From Breoghania sp037026715 (GTDB lineage Bacteria > Pseudomonadota > Alphaproteobacteria > Rhizobiales > Stappiaceae), in the NCBI RefSeq assembly GCF_037026715.1, contig NZ_JBANCG010000008.1, positions 1 through 64,000 on the forward strand: a DNA stretch of 64,000 bases, read 5' to 3'. The notes below the pieces were generated by a model. That model did not search any database, was not told the DNA's origin, and saw only the letters and a program-made list of their open reading frames with translations. Position 1 is the first letter of the stretch. Each line of letters starts with the position of its first letter. A program made the position numbers and the translations under genes. Positions 9,015-17,717 of the stretch are shown here, one piece after another.

Positions 9015-9749
9015 ATGACCTTTGACTGGTGGACCTTCGCCATTCAGGCGGTCAATGTCCTCATCCTCGTCTGGATCCTGCACCGCTTTCTCTGGAAGCC
9101 TGTCTCGCGCGTCATCGCCGAGCGACAGGAAGCGACGGCGGCCGCGCTGCGCGATGCGCAAGAACAGACCAGAGCCGCCGAAGCCGAGCAGGCCGAAATC
9201 GAAGAAATCAGAGCCGGCATATCGCAAGAACGGGCCGCGAGCCTCGAAGCGGCCCGCGCCGAGGCGGAAAAGGTGCGCCAGACAATACTCGCCGACGCGG
9301 AACGGCAGGCGCGGCAGATCAGGGACAAGGCCCGAGACGACATCGAAGCCGCGCGCAATGCCGCCAGAAAAGAGGCCCGCGATGAAGCCGGCGCCCTGGC
9401 GCTCGACATCGCGGCGAAACTCGCCGCCCGGCTGCGGGGACCATTGGTGAAAGCCGTCTTCCTCGATGCACTCGTTGCCGAAATCGCGGCACTTCCTTCC
9501 GAACTTCGCCAATCGGTTGGCGAGCGCGGAAGCAATCTGCGCCTGACCAGCGCCGTCGTTCTGGATCCGCACGAGGAAACCGAATGCCGTCGGCGGATCG
9601 CCGAAGCACTCGGGTGCACGCCCGAAATCACCTTCTCCGTCGATCCGGCATTGATCGAAGGCATGGAGCTTTACGCCGAGCACTTTTCCATCCTCAACAG
9701 CTGGCGTGCGGATCTCGCCCGCATAGAGGAGAGCTTTGCCCATGACTGA
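9015..9749 (+). CDS. atpF: N-ATPase subunit b with delta-like C-terminal domain
   Basis: Peripheral-stalk subunit of 244 residues, longer than the usual roughly 160. One membrane helix (about 5-25) is followed by a long charged coiled-coil (about 35-145). The last 90 residues resemble the C-terminal domain of delta/OSCP: the stretch VDPALIEGMELYAEHFSIL parallels the delta family pattern of VDP, a glycine-rich turn and a final amphipathic helix. The operon has no separate delta gene, so this extension probably links the stalk to the alpha subunits. It begins 4 bases after atpE and overlaps atpA by 8 bases. Confidence 0.92.
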   Translation: MTFDWWTFAIQAVNVLILVWILHRFLWKPVSRVIAERQEATAAALRDAQEQTRAAEAEQAEIEEIRAGISQERAASLEAARAEAEKVRQTILADAERQARQIRDKARDDIEAARNAARKEARDEAGALALDIAAKLAARLRGPLVKAVFLDALVAEIAALPSELRQSVGERGSNLRLTSAVVLDPHEETECRRRIAEALGCTPEITFSVDPALIEGMELYAEHFSILNSWRADLARIEESFAHD

Positions 9750-11256
9750 ACAGAAAGCTCCCGCTTCGTGGCTCGACAATGCTCGTTCGCGGATCGCCGC
9801 AGCCGAACTGGGGCCGCAGGCGGAGCAGATCGGCAGGGTCGAGGAGGTCGCCGACGGCGTCGCGCTCATTTCCGGGCTGCCCCAGGCGCGGCTCGATGAA
9901 CTGCTGCGCTTCGACAAGGGGGCCTTCGGCTTTGCGCAGACACTCGACAGGGATCTTATCGGTTGCGTTCTTCTAGACGAGGCAGCAACGATCGAAGCCG
10001 GCGACATCGTGCGCGGGACCGGCGAAGTGGTGCGCGTTCCCGTCGGTCCCGGCCTGCTCGGCCGCGTCGTCGACCCGCTCGGCCGTCCGCTCGATGGAAA
10101 GCCCGCAATCGAAACCGCCGAGTTCCATCCCGCGGACAGACCGGCACCGGCCATCATCGACCGCGAGCTGGTGACCGCACCGGTGCAGACGGGTCTCCTT
10201 TCCATCGACACGCTTTTCGCGCTCGGACGCGGCCAGCGGGAACTGATCGTCGGCGACCGGGCGATCGGGAAGACGACCGTCGCCATCGACACGATCATCG
10301 CCCAGAAGGCGAGCGACATCATCTGCGTCTATGTCGCCGTTGGCCAGAAGACGTCCAGCGTGCGCCGGGCGATTGATGCGATCCAGACGCTCGCCGCACC
10401 TGAGCGCTGCGTCACCGTCGTTGCCGGAGCCGCAAACCCTCCCGGCCTGCAATGGCTCGCCCCCTTCGCGGGCTTCACGATGGCAGAATACTTCCGGGAC
10501 CGAGGGCAGCATGCCCTGATTGTGATCGACGATCTCACCAAGCACGCAGCAACCCATCGCGAGATCGCGCTGCTCACCCGCCAGTCGCCGGGTCGCGAGG
10601 CCTATCCCGGCGACATCTTCCATGTGCATGCGCGGATGCTGGAAAGAGCGGCAAAACTCAGCGATGCGCAAGGCGGGGGGTCGCTGACGGCCCTTCCCAT
10701 CGCGGAGACCGACGCCGGCAACCTGTCCGCCTATATCCCGACGAACCTGATCTCGATCACCGACGGTCAGATCGTGGTCGATGCCAAGCTCTTTCAGGAA
10801 GGACAGAAACCGGCCGTGGACGTGAGCCTGTCGGTAAGCCGTGTCGGCGGCAAGACGCAGGCTCCCGCCTTGCGCGACGAAGCCAAGTCCCTGCGCCTCG
10901 ACTACGCCCAGTTCCTCGAAATGGAGATGTTCACCCGCTTCGGCGGCGTACCGGACAAAAGAGTGCGCGACCAGCTCACGCGCGGCGAACGCATCCGCGC
11001 CATTCTCCGCCAACCGCCACACGCCCCTTTGCGCCTCGTCGACGAGGTCGCCCTCGTCGCCGCGGTCCAGGAAGGATTTCTGGATACGGTCGCGCCAGAC
11101 AGAGTGCCGGAATTCCGGGCGGCCTTGCCGGCAGAACTCGACAAGGCGGCCCGCGATGCGGTCGAGCAGATCGAGAAGGAAGGCACGCTGGACGCAGAAA
11201 ACCGAGAGCGCCTTCTCGATGTCCTGAAACAGCTCGCGGAGCGCTTTGGCTCATGA
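9742..11256 (+). CDS. atpA: N-ATPase subunit alpha
   Basis: Non-catalytic nucleotide-binding alpha subunit, 504 residues. Walker A is GDRAIGKT (residues 171-178; F-type alphas usually read GDRQTGKT). It is followed by the typical alpha blocks AMAEYFRD-like FTMAEYFRDRGQHALI, DDLTKHA and SYIPTN-like AYIPTNLISITDGQI. ATG at 9742 is preferred over a TTG two codons upstream. The stop overlaps the atpG ATG. Gene position after atpF fits the N-type order. Confidence 0.95.
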   Translation: MTEQKAPASWLDNARSRIAAAELGPQAEQIGRVEEVADGVALISGLPQARLDELLRFDKGAFGFAQTLDRDLIGCVLLDEAATIEAGDIVRGTGEVVRVPVGPGLLGRVVDPLGRPLDGKPAIETAEFHPADRPAPAIIDRELVTAPVQTGLLSIDTLFALGRGQRELIVGDRAIGKTTVAIDTIIAQKASDIICVYVAVGQKTSSVRRAIDAIQTLAAPERCVTVVAGAANPPGLQWLAPFAGFTMAEYFRDRGQHALIVIDDLTKHAATHREIALLTRQSPGREAYPGDIFHVHARMLERAAKLSDAQGGGSLTALPIAETDAGNLSAYIPTNLISITDGQIVVDAKLFQEGQKPAVDVSLSVSRVGGKTQAPALRDEAKSLRLDYAQFLEMEMFTRFGGVPDKRVRDQLTRGERIRAILRQPPHAPLRLVDEVALVAAVQEGFLDTVAPDRVPEFRAALPAELDKAARDAVEQIEKEGTLDAENRERLLDVLKQLAERFGS

Positions 11257-12146
11257 GCGAAAAACTCGAGGAAATCGGCGCGCGCATTGCCGGAGTGCAT
11301 CAACTCGATGCGGTGGTGAACGCCATGCGCGGGATCGCTGCGGTACGTGTCCAGCAAGCGCGCGATCAGATCCGCGCCGTCGACAGCTATACCTCCACGA
11401 TCACGGCGGCCATGGGCCGGATCGTCCCGCAGGTCGCGCCAGGGCCGGAGAATGCCCACGCCGGAAACGAGCGGGCCGCCCTGGTCGTCTTTTGCGCGGA
11501 ACAAGGCTTTGCGGGCGCCTTTTCCGAACGCGTGCTGGACGCGGTCTCTGCCGATGCCGGCGGGGCAGACCTCTATCTCGTCGGCAGCCGCGGCCGGGCG
11601 CTCGCAACGGAGCGCAACATCGCGCCCGCCTGGACGAACGCCCTCCCCGCGCATTCGCCCGCGATCCCGAAGCTTGCCAACGCCATCTGCAATACGCTCT
11701 ACGCCCGTATCAATGCAGGTGCACTTGGCCGGCTGGATGTGGTTTTCAGTACCTGGGACACGGGAGAGGTCCGCGTCGTGCGGCGTGCGCTCTTCCCGAT
11801 CGACTTCTCGCTCATTGCTTCATCGCCGGAGACCTTGCCGCCCCTGACGAACCTGCCGGCCGCCGCTTTGCTCGAAACGCTGGGCGCCGATTACGTCCAC
11901 GCGCTCCTGTGCAATGCGGCGCTGCATTCCTTCGTGGCCGAAAACGAGGCCCGGATGAGCGCAATGGCACAGGCCCGTAGTCAGATCGAAAGACAGCTCG
12001 GCGAATTGAAGGCACGCGAACGCCATGTCCGCCAGGACGCGATTACCGCCGAGATCATCGAACTGGCCGCCGGCGAACTGGCCAATCGTTCCGACAGGCG
12101 CAAACGCAGAACGCGCGAGAGCGCCCCTTTCGCGCCTTCCTCCTGA
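11253..12146 (+). CDS. atpG: N-ATPase subunit gamma
   Basis: Central rotor shaft, 297 residues. N-terminal helix with the gamma signature IAGVHQLDAVVNAMRGIAAV (about residues 11-30), Rossmann-like middle domain (ALVVFCAEQGFAGAF, about 75-89) and a C-terminal helix (about 235-275) that pairs with the N-terminal one. The middle domain diverges from housekeeping gamma subunits, as is usual for N-ATPases. Last gene of the operon; no intrinsic terminator is obvious in the 72 bases before the convergent gene at 12219. Confidence 0.92.
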   Translation: MSEKLEEIGARIAGVHQLDAVVNAMRGIAAVRVQQARDQIRAVDSYTSTITAAMGRIVPQVAPGPENAHAGNERAALVVFCAEQGFAGAFSERVLDAVSADAGGADLYLVGSRGRALATERNIAPAWTNALPAHSPAIPKLANAICNTLYARINAGALGRLDVVFSTWDTGEVRVVRRALFPIDFSLIASSPETLPPLTNLPAAALLETLGADYVHALLCNAALHSFVAENEARMSAMAQARSQIERQLGELKARERHVRQDAITAEIIELAAGELANRSDRRKRRTRESAPFAPSS

Positions 12147-12218
12147 GCGGCATCCCTACCAAAGATTGTCCTTTTTATACAAGCGGTTGAGCAGTTCCAC
12201 AGGTGGGCTGTTCGCGGC

Positions 12219-13325
12219 TCAACCGTCCTTTTCGCCGGCATGCTCACCGGCGACACCGCGCCGCCAATAGGCGACCGCCATGTGGTTTGCACGCGGCATC
12301 TTCTTCTCCTTTCGGAAATAGGAGCGCAGTTTGCGAACGGCCGCTTGCTCGCAGGCGATCCAGACGTAGGTATCCGGATCGGCCTCGGGCCAGTCCACGG
12401 CCTTCACGGCACGCTCCAGAAGATCCGTCGTGCCGGGCTCCAACCCGTCGCGATGCACCCATGTCAGATCGACATCGGCCTTGGACACAAGCACCTGCTC
12501 CTCGGCGGCATCTGCAATCTCGACAATGGCCGTGACCCTGGCCGTCTCCGGGAGTTCCTCGAGAATGCGGGCGATTGCGGGAAGCGCCGTTTCGTCGCCT
12601 GCCAGGAGATATCGCGTCGCCTGGCCGTAGGTCCCGCCGCCGGGTCCGGTAATCCCGATCTCGTCGCCGGGCTTCGCGTTTTCGGCAAAGCCGGCCCCGG
12701 GATATCCGTCTCCCTCATGCAGGACCATGTCGATATCCAGCCAGCCTTCATCGGCATCGATGCGCCGGATCGTGTAGACCCGCGCAATCGGCTTCGGCAG
12801 GCCTTCCGGCCATGCCGGACGACCGTCTTCTCCCATAACCGGCCAACCATACGCGCCTCCCTTTTCGGGCGGGAAAAGCAGGCGAATATGCATGCTTTCC
12901 CGGGTAAAGCGCTCAAGATCGTCTCCTGACAAACGCACCCGGCGCATACGTGGGGTAATCTGCTCCACGCGTTCGACCGTCATGCGGCGAAGATAGGGCA
13001 CCGGCGAGCCTGCGGCGCAATCGCCCGTCCACCGGATTTCAGGCGTCTCCGGTTCTGAAAACTCGATCAAATGCTCCGCAAGCGCCACTTTCACGAATGC
13101 GAGCCCGCTCGCATCCGAGGCCGTCGCGGCGACATTCAGATACCCGCCGTCAATCTCCAGTTCGGCTGTGCCGAAATGAAATGCGAGACGTGCCTTGCAC
13201 TCCTCCTTTGTGACGTCGCCATGCTCGGAGAAATGATCTGCCAGTCGCTCCAGCAAAACGGCCGGTTCGGAAACCTCGACCCTTGTCTCGGCAACCAATT
13301 GGTCTGCAACTGCGGAATTTGCCAT
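12219..13325 (-). CDS. Siderophore-interacting NAD(P)H ferric reductase with DUF2218 N-terminus
   Basis: Cytoplasmic flavoprotein of 368 residues, expected to reduce ferric siderophores to release iron. Residues about 12-90 form a DUF2218-like domain. Residues about 112-360 form the SIP ferredoxin-reductase-like fold: the FAD motif RVYTIR (182-187), the DIDMVLHEGDGYPGAGFAENA block (198-216, split between FAD and phosphate contacts), a GPGG loop and a C-terminal WIACEQAAVRKLR block. The ATG at 13325 is preceded by AAGGAAA; an upstream in-frame start at 13391 lacks this. A RirA-like operator/promoter lies at 13518-13553, leaving a leader of about 190 bases. Confidence 0.9.
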   Translation of the reverse strand: MANSAVADQLVAETRVEVSEPAVLLERLADHFSEHGDVTKEECKARLAFHFGTAELEIDGGYLNVAATASDASGLAFVKVALAEHLIEFSEPETPEIRWTGDCAAGSPVPYLRRMTVERVEQITPRMRRVRLSGDDLERFTRESMHIRLLFPPEKGGAYGWPVMGEDGRPAWPEGLPKPIARVYTIRRIDADEGWLDIDMVLHEGDGYPGAGFAENAKPGDEIGITGPGGGTYGQATRYLLAGDETALPAIARILEELPETARVTAIVEIADAAEEQVLVSKADVDLTWVHRDGLEPGTTDLLERAVKAVDWPEADPDTYVWIACEQAAVRKLRSYFRKEKKMPRANHMAVAYWRRGVAGEHAGEKDG

Positions 13326-13749
13326 GTCGTTTTCCTTCTTGGCCCCGGGGCGTCGTTTCGGACCGCATGCCCGCACCCGACTGCGACGCACTCCGTCCTG
13401 CCGCGCAAGACCGCGGAGCCGGTCGTCCTGACACCCGGCAGCCGAAGCCGTGCAGGCGCACCCGCTCCAAGGAAGCCGAACGTCATTTCGCTTCGCCGCG
13501 CGACGTATTCCCGCGGAGGTCTATAAAACATGACTTTTAAAATCAACTTTTATCGCACCGAATGGCCCGCGAAGTGGTGCGTCAAAAATGCCCTCTGCAA
13601 CCAATGCGAGCGGCCGGGCAGACAAATCATTCGGCCGTGTGCTCTGCGCTCTTCTCGCGGGAGCCGCCACGCCGGCAAGCCGGGCGCACAACCCGGCTCG
13701 GCCCAATATCCGCCGTTATGAGACTTCCTCCGAATGGGCAAGTCCCGGA
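13326..13749. other. Intergenic region: ferric reductase leader, promoter and spacer
   Basis: No convincing gene. 13326-13517 is the likely untranslated leader of the ferric reductase. 13518-13553 is an AT-rich promoter/operator. 13554-13749 holds a 7-bp hairpin (AGCCGGG/CCCGGCT, 13678-13698) after the deaminase stop, without a T-run. Short reading frames here have no ribosome-binding sites or recognisable family features. Confidence 0.5.
13518..13553 (-). promoter_or_regulatory. RirA-like (IRO-type) operator over the ferric reductase promoter
   Basis: On the minus strand: a -35 TTGATT (13546-13541), a 17-base spacer and TAGACC or, shifted, TATAGA as -10. The iron-box pattern TGA-N9-TCA (13531-13545) overlaps the -35. 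The same architecture recurs at 32193-32228 with 26 of 36 identical bases. TGA-N9-TCA is the described recognition pattern of RirA in rhizobia, and rirA lies in this window. Repression in iron-replete cells is the expected behaviour. Confidence 0.7.
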
Positions 13750-14250
13750 TCAACCGTTGTGGTCGTTCCAGAAATCCGCCTGAACCCGGGCCGCTTCCTC
13801 GGCCAGAAACGGTCCCTTGACCACAACCTGTCGCTGACCGGCTGAAAAAATCGTGCGGCACGGAAGATCGAGCGTCGGGTTTTCCGGGTGATCGCCGGTC
13901 ATTTCCTTGAGCGAGCGCTCGCTCTGACCATAGACGACCCGTCCGATTCCGGCCCAGTAGACGGCGCCCGAACACATCGCGCAGGGCTCGGCGGATGTGA
14001 ACATCGTGCACTGGCACAGGAAATCGGGCTTCCACCTCTTTGCGGCCCGGCTTGCAAGTACCTTTTCCGCATGGGCCGTCAGGTCTCCCCCTTCGGCCGA
14101 ATAGGCATTGCCCTGTTCCATGAGCACGTCTCCGTCGGGACCGACGAGAATGCAGCCGAAAGGATGGTCTCCATCCTTGCGCGCCTGCTCGGCAACCGCG
14201 ATGGCGTGGCGAAGGTGGTCTTCGTCGCGGGTCTCGTCGAACTTCGACAT
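13750..14250 (-). CDS. Nucleoside/nucleobase deaminase (CMP/dCMP deaminase superfamily)
   Basis: Zinc-dependent deaminase of 166 residues. The zinc/catalytic motif is H60-A-E62 and P89-C90-A-M-C93, in the order and spacing of the cytidine/guanine deaminase superfamily (HAE...PCxxC). The C-terminal part (FLAEEAARVQADFWND) resembles guanine-deaminase-like nucleoside deaminases more than TadA. ATG at 14250 has AAGGTAAG upstream. It is the last gene of a leftward cluster, 4 bases after the ABC permease, so the transporter probably imports a nitrogen heterocycle that this enzyme deaminates. The substrate is not known. Confidence 0.85.
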   Translation of the reverse strand: MSKFDETRDEDHLRHAIAVAEQARKDGDHPFGCILVGPDGDVLMEQGNAYSAEGGDLTAHAEKVLASRAAKRWKPDFLCQCTMFTSAEPCAMCSGAVYWAGIGRVVYGQSERSLKEMTGDHPENPTLDLPCRTIFSAGQRQVVVKGPFLAEEAARVQADFWNDHNG

Positions 14251-14254
14251 CAGC

Positions 14255-15028
14255 TTACCTTTCGGATTTCGGAAGCGACCAGGGCGCGAAGCGCTTCTGG
14301 ACGAAGCCAACGATGCGGAAGAGCGTCAGCGACAGCAGAACCAGAATGACGAGCCCGGAGAAAGCCTGGGGGATCTTGAAGAAGGAGGTGGAGAAGGCGA
14401 TGAAGAAACCGAGCCCTTTTTCCGCGGCAACGAACTCCGCAACCACCGCTCCGATGACCGCGAGCGTGGTCGAGATCTTGAGCGCCGAGAACAGGAACGG
14501 CAGCGCATAGGGCAGCCGGATATGGAAGATCTCCCGCGTGCGACCGGCGCGAAGCGAGCGGGACAATTCGATCAGTTCCTCCGGCGTGGCGAGGAGCCCG
14601 GTGGTCGTTGAAACGACAATCGGGAAGAAGGTGATGAGAAATGTGATCACCACCCTGGGCATGTCTCCCGCCCCGAGCGTCACGACAATGATCGGCGCGA
14701 CCGCGACGATAGGCGTGGACTGGATCACCACCAGCATCGGATAGAGCGTGCGCGACAGCAGGCGCGACATGGCAAGTCCGATGGCGAGCGGGATCGCCAC
14801 GACGATGGCCAGCACATACCCCATGACGGCGACACGCAACGTCGCCCAGACATGACCGATCCAGACCGCCGGATCGACACCGAATCCCGCCGCGACGATA
14901 CGCGTGGGCGACGGCAACAGAAATGACGGGATGGCGAAAAGCCAGGTCCCGGCCTGCCACAGGGCCAGAACGCCGATAACGGCAAGGACGGGCGCAAACC
15001 GATCCAGAAAGCTCACGATGGTCTTCAC
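14255..15028 (-). CDS. ABC transporter permease, SsuC/TauC/ThiX type
   Basis: Inner-membrane permease of 257 residues with about six hydrophobic helices. The EAA-like loop (ELSRSLRAGRTREIFHIRLP, about 165-184) precedes YALPFLFSALK. The GTG start at 15028 has AGGGGAA about 8 bases upstream; longer readings into the ATPase gene are rejected. It lies between the deaminase and the ATPase of the same transporter. Family members import sulfonates, taurine, nitrate or thiamin-pyrimidine precursors; context favours a pyrimidine- or purine-like compound. Confidence 0.88.
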   Translation of the reverse strand: MKTIVSFLDRFAPVLAVIGVLALWQAGTWLFAIPSFLLPSPTRIVAAGFGVDPAVWIGHVWATLRVAVMGYVLAIVVAIPLAIGLAMSRLLSRTLYPMLVVIQSTPIVAVAPIIVVTLGAGDMPRVVITFLITFFPIVVSTTTGLLATPEELIELSRSLRAGRTREIFHIRLPYALPFLFSALKISTTLAVIGAVVAEFVAAEKGLGFFIAFSTSFFKIPQAFSGLVILVLLSLTLFRIVGFVQKRFAPWSLPKSER

Positions 15029-15041
15029 GAAGCCATTCCCC

Positions 15042-15827
15042 TCATGCGGCGGCAGGTTTGGAGAAGAGTTCTCCGCGAATGTGGTTGGCAAGTTCGGTGA
15101 AGGCCGGGTCCGACAGCGTCTCCATCGTGCGCGGACGGCCAAAGGGCACGTCAATCACCTCGCGCACCGTCCCCGGCCGCTCCGACATCACGATGATACG
15201 GTCGGACAGCAGAAGCGCTTCCGGTATGGAATGGGTGATGAAGAGCACCGTCTTCGGTCGTTCCGACCAGATGCGCAGCAGCTCGAAGCTCATCTCGTCC
15301 CGGGTCAATGCGTCCAGCGCGGAAAACGGCTCGTCCATCAGCAGGATATCGGGATCCAGAAGAAGCGCGCGAGCGATCGCCACCCGTTGCTGCATGCCAC
15401 CGGAGAGCTCGTCGATGCGCTTTTTCTCAAAGTCGGCAAGGCCGACCAGAGCCAGCAATTCCCGGGCCCGCGCCTCGTCTTCGCCGCGAACGCGGCCATA
15501 CTTGTGGCGCATCGGAAACGTGACATTGTTGAGGACATTAAACCACGGCAGCAGAGTCGGCTTCTGGAAAACGATGCCGATCTCGTCGCGCGGTTCGCTC
15601 ACCTTCATGCCGTAGATCTCGACAGCCCCTTCGCTTGGATGGATGAGCCCGGAAACGAGGCGCAGAAGCGTCGACTTTCCGCATCCCGACGGCCCCAGAA
15701 CCGAAACGAATTCATGCCGGGCGATCTCGAAATCGAGACCGGTCAGCGCGTGGATCGGACGTCCGTCGTTGCCGGTGAAGATCTGCTCGACGTCGCAAAA
15801 CCGGATGACAGGTGGGGTGACCGTCAT
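15042..15827 (-). CDS. ABC transporter ATPase, SsuB/TauB type
   Basis: Cytoplasmic ATPase of 261 residues. Walker A GPSGCGKST (about 43-51), Q-loop VFQKPTLLPW, signature LSGGMQQRVAIARAL, Walker B ILLMDEPFSALD and the H-loop FITHSIPEAL are all intact. The ATG at 15827 follows AGGGGA; upstream in-frame starts would invade the binding-protein gene. It energises the permease encoded 13 bases downstream, with the binding protein encoded upstream. Confidence 0.92.
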   Translation of the reverse strand: MTVTPPVIRFCDVEQIFTGNDGRPIHALTGLDFEIARHEFVSVLGPSGCGKSTLLRLVSGLIHPSEGAVEIYGMKVSEPRDEIGIVFQKPTLLPWFNVLNNVTFPMRHKYGRVRGEDEARARELLALVGLADFEKKRIDELSGGMQQRVAIARALLLDPDILLMDEPFSALDALTRDEMSFELLRIWSERPKTVLFITHSIPEALLLSDRIIVMSERPGTVREVIDVPFGRPRTMETLSDPAFTELANHIRGELFSKPAAA

Positions 15828-15900
15828 GAAAATCCCCTGACGCAAGGAAATGCCGACGGACAGCGCTTGCCGCCCGCCGGCTCCCTCTGGTGTTGAATTG

Positions 15901-16890
15901 TTACTGGAAGCTGCGATCGACGGCGGTCTCGGGATCGAGCGCATCCGGTGCCATGCCCTGGGACTTGGCGACCCAGCCCCAGGTCGCCTTCAGCAGCCCC
16001 GGCTCAATGGCGCCCAGACCATCCTTTTCCGAGATATCGTTGACCATCAGCGGTATGGAGGCCTTCCACTGCTCCGCCGCCGTGGTTTCGTCGATCTCCG
16101 GCACCATCGCCTTGACGGCTGCGGCCGCGCCGTCCGGATCCTTGATCGCCATTTCAACCGTCTTCTTGAAGGCCGCTACGAAGCGCTTCAGGACTTCCGG
16201 TCGCTCGGAGATCATTTTCTGCGAGGCGAACAGCGACAGGCCGTAGCCATCGAAACCGTAATCCGACCAGGGCAGCGCCTTGAAGGTCTTGCCGGCTTCC
16301 TTCAGCGGCCCCGCGAAGATCGGAGCGACCGGCATCCAGTTGATCGTTGCGTCGACCTGCCCCGTGGCCAGCATCGGCGCCAGAGCGCCCGGATCGACCT
16401 TGATGAGCTGAACGGACGCCGGATCCACACCATTGGCCTGAAGCACCAGTGGCCAGACTACGTTGGAGGAGGAGAAGGTGGCGGTGGCAACCTTCTTGCC
16501 GGCGACATCGGCGAGCTTCTCGATGCCGCTGTCGGTCGTGGTGAAGAGGGAATCCGGCTGCTTTGTGTAGAGCGTCATGACGGCCCGGGCGGGGGCCTCA
16601 GCCGTCGCCACAGCCTGAAGAAGGGCGGAGAGACCGCCGCTTCCGATATCGGCCGCACCGGTCGAGAGCTTCGTCACGACATCGGACGAGCCGCGGCCGA
16701 TCGCGATCGTCACGTCCAGACCGGCATCCGCGAAGATGCCCTTCTGAACGCCGTAGTAGATCGGCGCTTTGTCGCCGGCCGGAAGCCAGTCGATCATGAA
16801 CGTGACGGGATCGGCGGCGCTCGCCATCCGGGCGGATGCGGCAAGGATCGCCGCCGTTGCGAGAACCGATTTCAGGAAACGCGATTTCAT
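15901..16890 (-). CDS. ABC transporter substrate-binding protein, NMT1/THI5-like
   Basis: Periplasmic protein of 329 residues with a signal peptide (MKSRFLKSVLATAAILAASARMASAA; cleavage after ASA near residue 25). The mature part has the NMT1/SsuA fold: FMIDWLPAGDKAPIYYGVQKG near the start, GSGGLSALLQA and a VATATFSSSNVVWP hinge. The close match to pyrimidine-precursor binding proteins (DWxPxxxHAPxYxAxxKG pattern) suggests a small heterocyclic ligand. The start is the ATG at 16890, with GGAG 8 bases upstream, overlapping the hydrolase stop by four bases. Confidence 0.88.
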   Translation of the reverse strand: MKSRFLKSVLATAAILAASARMASAADPVTFMIDWLPAGDKAPIYYGVQKGIFADAGLDVTIAIGRGSSDVVTKLSTGAADIGSGGLSALLQAVATAEAPARAVMTLYTKQPDSLFTTTDSGIEKLADVAGKKVATATFSSSNVVWPLVLQANGVDPASVQLIKVDPGALAPMLATGQVDATINWMPVAPIFAGPLKEAGKTFKALPWSDYGFDGYGLSLFASQKMISERPEVLKRFVAAFKKTVEMAIKDPDGAAAAVKAMVPEIDETTAAEQWKASIPLMVNDISEKDGLGAIEPGLLKATWGWVAKSQGMAPDALDPETAVDRSFQ

Positions 16891-17717
16891 CTGGAGGCTC
16901 CGTCTGCGAAGGATGTTGATTGGCTCAAGGGGAGTTCGTCGCTTGCCGGCCGTGTTCCGCCGTCCAGCAAAAACGGCAGGACTGCCTCGGCTAGAAGATG
17001 GGGCGCGCTCACCTGCGGCGCGTGGCCGGTCGGCAGAGAGATGACGGTCGCGCCCGGCACGAGTTGCTGCATGCGGCGCTGCACGGCGATGAGGACCGAC
17101 CGGTCCTCGGTCGCCTCCACATAAAGTCGGGGGATGCGCCCGAAGCGCTCCGGGGTCGTGCTCACGCGAATGGCCCGCCCGCCCTCGCCTTGCGGTGTGA
17201 GCCTCGCCGCAGCCGCCGCGGCCAGATCCGGCGGGCAGTCGCTGAAGAGGATCGCGGTGGCCGCGGCGCGCGGCACGGTGCTGACCCGGCCATCGGGCGA
17301 CCATGAGAGCTCACCCGTGACACCCGAAGCAACGGCGCCGGGCCCGTCGACCTCGGCCTGCACCTCTCCGAACGACACGCCCGACGGCAGCATCATGCCG
17401 GCCACATAGACGATGCGCCGGATCCGTTCCGCATGACGTTCGGCCAGGGCGGTGGCTATCGCGCCTCCGCCGGAATGGGCGACAAGCGAAAGCGGCCGCC
17501 CTATCTCTGCCAGCAAGCGATCGAAATAATCGAGGTAATGATCGAGCGTGATCTCCGCCGGATCCGTCCCGTCGCGGCCATTGCCGGGAAGGTCCACCGC
17601 ATGAACCGTGAAACCCGCCTCCTGCAGAAATGGTATGAAGGCCTCCCAGGCCCAGCTCCCCTGCCAGGCTCCATGGATCAGGACGACAGGGTCGCCGCTT
17701 GCCGCCGCCACCATCAT
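16887..17717 (-). CDS. Alpha/beta hydrolase
   Basis: Soluble hydrolase of 276 residues. Fold landmarks: the VVLIHGAWQGSWAWE oxyanion region (11-25), VDLPGNG, and the nucleophile elbow VAHSGGG with Ser82. The distal HAP segment provides the likely catalytic histidine. It resembles the esterase/methylesterase and hydroxynitrile-lyase-like branch. It lies between the oxygenase (overlap of four bases) and the binding protein (overlap of four bases), so it is probably a step in processing the imported compound. Reaction unknown. Confidence 0.8.
   Translation of the reverse strand: MMVAAASGDPVVLIHGAWQGSWAWEAFIPFLQEAGFTVHAVDLPGNGRDGTDPAEITLDHYLDYFDRLLAEIGRPLSLVAHSGGGAIATALAERHAERIRRIVYVAGMMLPSGVSFGEVQAEVDGPGAVASGVTGELSWSPDGRVSTVPRAAATAILFSDCPPDLAAAAAARLTPQGEGGRAIRVSTTPERFGRIPRLYVEATEDRSVLIAVQRRMQQLVPGATVISLPTGHAPQVSAPHLLAEAVLPFLLDGGTRPASDELPLSQSTSFADGASR

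Noticed and set aside
8967..10322. Leftward frame of 451 codons across atpF and atpA
   Set aside because: Fully overlaps two certain ATPase genes and has the arginine/serine/alanine-rich composition of a shadow frame.
13678..13698. Hairpin after the deaminase gene as a terminator
   Set aside because: Only 7 bp and no T-run in the direction of transcription; not enough to call a terminator.
13530..13721. Rightward 63-codon frame starting inside the iron-box promoter
   Set aside because: No ribosome-binding site, starts within the operator, and composition is unremarkable.
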